Below, piece by piece: positions 59,796-64,000 of a stretch of DNA of 64,000 nucleotides. Numbering within the stretch: position 1 is the stretch's first letter; each line of letters opens with the position of its first letter. The position numbers were made by a program, and so were the translations under genes. Origin of the DNA: Mesocentrotus franciscanus (Eukaryota; Echinodermata; Echinoidea; Camarodonta; Strongylocentrotidae); contig CP137682.1 in assembly GCA_037976565.1 (NCBI GenBank), positions 3,656,827-3,720,826 on the forward strand. Direction: 5' to 3'. The notes beneath the pieces were generated by a model. The model did not search any database, had not been told where the DNA came from, and saw only the letters and a list, made by a program, of their open reading frames with translations.

Positions 59796-60002
59796 CTACT
59801 CCATGTCGGTCATCTCGTCCACAGTTTCCCGCCTGTTTCGGGAGACCAGTTCGGCGAGGTCTTCAGGGGTGCTGCTTCGCTTCCTCATGCAGAAATCTTG
59901 GGCCAGGCTGTCAAGGAATAGGTCGTTACAGAAGTTTCGCTTCCTGGCCATTTGGTATGTGTTGTGTAGTTGGTCTAGGATGGCGGCCAAGTCTTGCTTT
60001 TG
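59796..60002 (-). CDS. Last coding exon of a probable secreted peptide (neuropeptide-like) precursor
   Basis: On the minus strand a pyrimidine-rich tract and CTACAG acceptor (60003-60005) precede a 68-codon in-frame exon ending in TAG. It begins QKQDLAAILDQLHNTYQ. A segment FCNDLFLDSLAQDFCM follows, framed by ARKR on one side and RKR on the other, then SSTPEDLAELVSRNRRETVDEM. Dibasic or tribasic sites are prohormone-convertase sites, and two cysteines 12 residues apart within the excised segment suggest a disulfide loop. No glycine precedes the basic sites, so C-terminal amidation is not indicated. A C-terminal cysteine pair after an N-terminal amidated peptide is a known layout of luqin/RYamide-type precursors; that similarity is from memory and tentative. 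The signal-peptide exon would lie at higher coordinates and was not found. Codon use is more GC-rich than the surroundings, supporting a real exon. Confidence 0.65.
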   Translation of the reverse strand, partial: QKQDLAAILDQLHNTYQMARKRNFCNDLFLDSLAQDFCMRKRSSTPEDLAELVSRNRRETVDEMTDME

Positions 60003-60999
60003 CTGTAGGAAGATGAGAAAACAAGACAGAAAAAAAATCATGGTTAGTGGTTGCATTCCCCAGGGCATAACAAAACTAACTTTCATACAAGCAGGCCAAT
60101 TTCCTTAAATAATGTGGGCCTATACAAGCGAATACATGTCAGCTGTTTCAAGGCAGTAATCAGGTGTAAACAGTTGGAAATTAATTTCATGAACTGCGAT
60201 AAACTGTGGCATCGTTAACCTCTCATTATCCTAACGAGTGCATATGCAAAGGTTGCACATGGAATCTACATGGAAATGAAAAGCTTCCTTAAGGACACTG
60301 TTTAATAACAGTGGCAATTAATCATGTTTTGATTAACGTGATTAATGAACCACTTTAGACGCCGTCTAGACATGTCACATGCATGGGAGGGGATGACACC
60401 CCCTTTACTCCTCGACACACACACATTCACTCACTCTGCGGGTTAAATTTTCGGGTTAGGGGTAGGAAATTACTGTCAGCGACATTAACTCATGATGTAC
60501 AGCCCTGTTGCTGTATCAGATGAGTATTTTTGTTTAGAGTTTGAATTTTTTCACGGTTTTTTTAATAGTCTGGAAGTTGTCATCAAATACCCCCCAGGAT
60601 AATTTCTTTTCCCCCAAGCTGTCTGTTCTTTGTTACACTGTCTTTTCATTAAAAGGCTAGCCAATATACATGTAGACTAAAACGTCTATGGTTTCATTAC
60701 TTTGGTAATCTAAATTTACTCAAGATTGCAATAGTTACATTAGGCCATATTGTACCGTCTATCATTTCGCCTAGCCTAAATATAAAATAGAACACAGAGA
60801 TTTTATCATCCTCTGCTGAATGACGTCAAACTTGGACGAAGTCTTGAGCTATTAAATTCTGATTTTTTTTCTTTTTATTTTTATCTCATGAAATACTGAT
60901 GTATTTAAGGAAAAAAATTCAAAGCGTCTAAGATGAAAATTATTAAGAGATGAATAAAAGAGAATACAAGATTTATAGAGACAAATATTGATAACGAAG

Positions 61000-61002
61000 A
61001 TT

Positions 61003-61038
<36 letters not shown>

Positions 61039-61062
61039 GGAGAGAGGGAGGGAGGGAGAGAT
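61000..61062. repeat. GA microsatellite
   Basis: (GA)n followed by (GGGA)n on the + strand. Confidence 0.9.
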
Positions 61063-63406
61063 AGAAAATTACATTCTAAACACAGGTTTGCATCTATTTC
61101 AAGTGGAGTCACCCGACCATTGTACAGCAATTAATAAATTCCCCTGACGCCTAGCTAGCCTTGAGCTTGTAATACAGTCTTATTAATATCCTCATTCGAA
61201 ACCGATCATTGACCATATGTCATTTCATTTATACATATTATAGATATTGAGACTATGAATGACATATGTTTGGTAATAATCGTTTTATGACTCATACGAT
61301 TAAACGAATTTATCTGGTTCTATAATTATAATAATATTTCTTGTTTACCCAGGGTAGCCTCATCAGTAATTAATACCGTTCTCCCTCAGGGCCCTGCAAT
61401 CATATTATTACCCCGGTTCTATGATTACTTTCACTGGTTACATCGATGAGAATAAAGATGGGGAAGCATCATCAAATATAATGCAATATATTTATTTAAA
61501 GATATTCAAGCCATTCGTCGCGCCCTGCTCACTATATGTTTTTGCAAAATACATATTTTTCTCCCCTCTCTGTCACTGTCTATTTGTCTCTCTTTCTCTC
61601 TATCTTTTTTTGCGGTTAGTTGCTTCCCCTCTTCCTTTTTTGCTCTCTCTATCTCGGCCCCTTCTGTGAAATTCTCTCTATATAATTTGACATTCCCAAA
61701 CATAACATCACCAGGACCCAATCAAATTCCCTCGACGGCGAAAGGAAAAGCAATCTAAATACTTAAATTTATTTTAATTTCAACCTCGTCTCCCGGAAGA
61801 TCATGTGAAATCAATAGAACTACGATGGCCAGTCTATATGATGGTGACTCTCCTGGGCGTTCGGAGGTGTGTGTATCACGCAACGCCCGTAGTCTCCTGG
61901 GGACGAGGTTGACACGTTACCTTCGCACCCGGGACGAGTTTCATTCGAAGGCTAATATATCTCTAGTAGATTCATTGTACTGATGGTATGACCAGACACC
62001 AACAACTATCAAACTTTTCCTCGAATTCATTCAGAGTGACAAGCTTATACATAGGCTATCTTCAGCTTCAATTGCCTGGGATCGTCCATTATCGTTACAA
62101 CGTATGGAGTCAGGTCCCATGGCCAATTCAATAAGTAATCCTAGAGAAATATAATCTATCCGCCATTTTCGATAAGTCTGGAATGTTACCTAACGCTAAT
62201 CTTCACTCCTGAAAAGTTCATCCAACTCTCCCGTCGTGTTCTTCGCTTCATCTCAAGCCGGTGCGTATAGGTGTTAATTACGCCAGCATTCACGTCTTCT
62301 TTACTCTTACCTTAGGAAAGGAAATCAACCATTCGCGGTGGCTATTTGCTTCATGTTGCAAATCAAATAATCGTGCTTTACTGAAATAAAACTCTCTCTG
62401 GTCAGTTCAAGAGGACAAGAACGTGAAGCTGTTGGGTAATGAAGTTTGTTTACTTAAAGATGATATCACGTACTATTCTTCCTCGCATTCCCGAGTGGCA
62501 ACACAGGATATGACCTCTAATATCCTGTAAATCAGATCAAGTATTCGTGGATTGACGATGTTCAGTCATGAAAATAATTCTGATCGGGCATCAGAATCCC
62601 ACTCTAATCAAAGAACTGTAAAACATTGTACATTATCTCTAAGAGTAATGAGCATTTATGTATGCTACTGAGAGTCATTACTCTTTACTCATTACTCGAT
62701 CTGCTCCCCTCCTGCCACGCTTGTCATTAAAATGTTTTGATTCTTGTACTTTATTTCCTCCTATACTACATCAATTCATATGAAGTCAAGTATAGAAATG
62801 TGAGAAAAACAAAGGACATGAATTAAAATGACACCCATCTTTCAAACTAATTCGAGAATTGACATGAGATTATATTAATAATGCCTCCAATCCTGTCTAA
62901 TCATAAAATCCACTATACTAGATAATTTCCAAACATCAATTTTCATTCCAAGCATAAATGACCTGAAAATTAAAACTGATTATAGAGATTTCGGAGGAAA
63001 ACCATGTCAGCTCTAAACAATTTAATTTTCATTACAAATAGTAAGTAGAATGTTTCCTCTTTGCCAAATTACAATAGACCAGAGTAAGCGCGAAAGTCTG
63101 TTCCATTATGACAAATTATTATGGTCAAATGCTGTGACAGCTCTTTCGAATTTGACAATTGCTAGTGGCGGCACGATATTCGCCCAAGTGTGTTTTACTT
63201 TCAATGGCTCTGTCGATGTGCCGTGCCTATCACATACAAATTAATACACTGGAACTGACTTCATAACAGTGTAACCATGATAGAAATTGCATGCTGTTTT
63301 CTTTAAAAGGCAATAAGCATGTTTGTTTGACATTGAGCGATGAAAGGAAATGGCATGAGAAGACCGAGTCATAATTCAATACAAAAAAATTGAAAGCTCA
63401 TCTCTT

Positions 63407-63555
63407 TCAGACATCTTTGAGCAAGTTCCGTCTGAACAGTCTGAATTTTTTGTTGACAAAGACTTGTAGATCATCCACGTTCACTCGAACCGCATCGTCG
63501 ATTCCTGAACTCTTTAGTGCATTTTTAATCAGAAGACTGATGAGGTCATAATATG
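63407..63555 (-). CDS. Candidate terminal exon of unknown protein
   Basis: On the minus strand, after a CCTCATCAG acceptor-like site with T-rich sequence before it, the frame reads LLIKNALKSSGIDDAV then RVNVDDLQVFVNKKFRLF and RRNLLKDV to a TGA at 63407-63409. Composition is protein-like (mixed charged and aliphatic residues, no low complexity) and unlike nearby random frames. No domain was recognised, and no signal links it to the peptide exon at 59796. It could also be a chance frame. Confidence 0.3.
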
Positions 63556-64000
63556 AAATAAATAAAACTATATTGGCAAATACTAACGTGCCCATAATGA
63601 ATGATATAGAAAAGGATATTGATGAACAACAGAATTGAGAGAGAAATAATAATCAGGGCTCAAGAAATAAGAGTGTAAAGATATTTAAGATACCATTACC
63701 AATATTTCTTTAACCTTTCGTGGAAAACAGGCGATAAGCAGTTTTGCTGTTGACGAAAATCGTAAACGTTTTATCGCCTTAACAGTCACGTGCATATCCG
63801 ATAACTTCTTCGCTTGGGGTTATATCATGTGATTGATTTCTTCTTTGTTACAACACAAAACAAATCACCAATTACTTGCAGCAAACTGGTTACTCCTGCG
63901 TTCCAAATCTATTTTCTCCTACGATTTGACACTTTAAAGGGATTTTGCCGAAAATAAATAGCAATGATTTGAAGAACAGTTGGATATCTGATACCCCGTT

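Larger units (their letters stand above)
60003..64000. other. Probable intron and intergenic sequence
   Basis: The first part should be intron of the minus-strand peptide gene. It holds a GA microsatellite (about 61000) and AT-rich sequence. A signal-peptide exon was looked for on the minus strand and not recognised. Nothing else was identified apart from the candidate exon at 63407-63555. Confidence 0.45.

Overview
This window looks like nuclear DNA of a marine invertebrate deuterostome, most probably an echinoderm (sea urchin-like). That is an inference. It rests on AT-rich sequence, small exons separated by long introns, many GA/CT tracts, fold-back DNA elements with CTGGGGGTGTTTCACAAAG-type ends, TTAA-flanked short transposons, tRNA-derived SINEs with AAGCGC...GCGCTA tails, and a tRNA-Pro cluster. 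Nothing prokaryotic is present, and almost all long open frames are low-complexity or repeat artefacts.

Region 1 (1-33114, + strand) holds the 3' part of one large gene for a secreted or surface protein. Five exons are recognisable: a calcium-binding EGF exon (568-687) and four thrombospondin type 1 (TSP1) exons (3660-3824, 25131-25298, 26647-26859, 32879-33114). All internal boundaries are phase 1, so the exons join in frame as EGF-TSP1-TSP1-TSP1-TSP1-stop. The introns are about 3.0, 21.3, 1.3 and 6.0 kb and carry fold-back elements, SINE and LINE pieces, minisatellites, a long GAA tract and a short telomere-like array. The 5' part of the gene lies outside the window.

Region 2 (33115-47858) shows no gene I can support. 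It holds fold-back elements, two DNA transposons lying back to back, a 157-bp tandem repeat and GA/CT tracts.

Region 3 (47859-50598) is a tRNA-Pro cluster. Five intact genes cover the three usual proline anticodons (CGG, TGG, AGG), with four decayed tRNA copies among them.

Region 4 (50599-59795) is repeat-rich. It has a second copy of a TTAA-type transposon, a hammerhead-ribozyme-like motif typical of Penelope-like elements, a SINE nested inside a terminal-inverted-repeat element, and a CAAT-rich simple-repeat field.

Region 5 (59796-64000) carries the last coding exon of a probable secreted peptide precursor on the minus strand (59796-60002). It shows a cysteine-containing peptide between dibasic sites. 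Its upstream exons were not found. A weaker candidate terminal exon lies at 63407-63555.

Most of what is unusual is structural: transposons abutting exons and each other, a long asymmetric palindrome, tRNA decay by segmental duplication, and the peptide exon.
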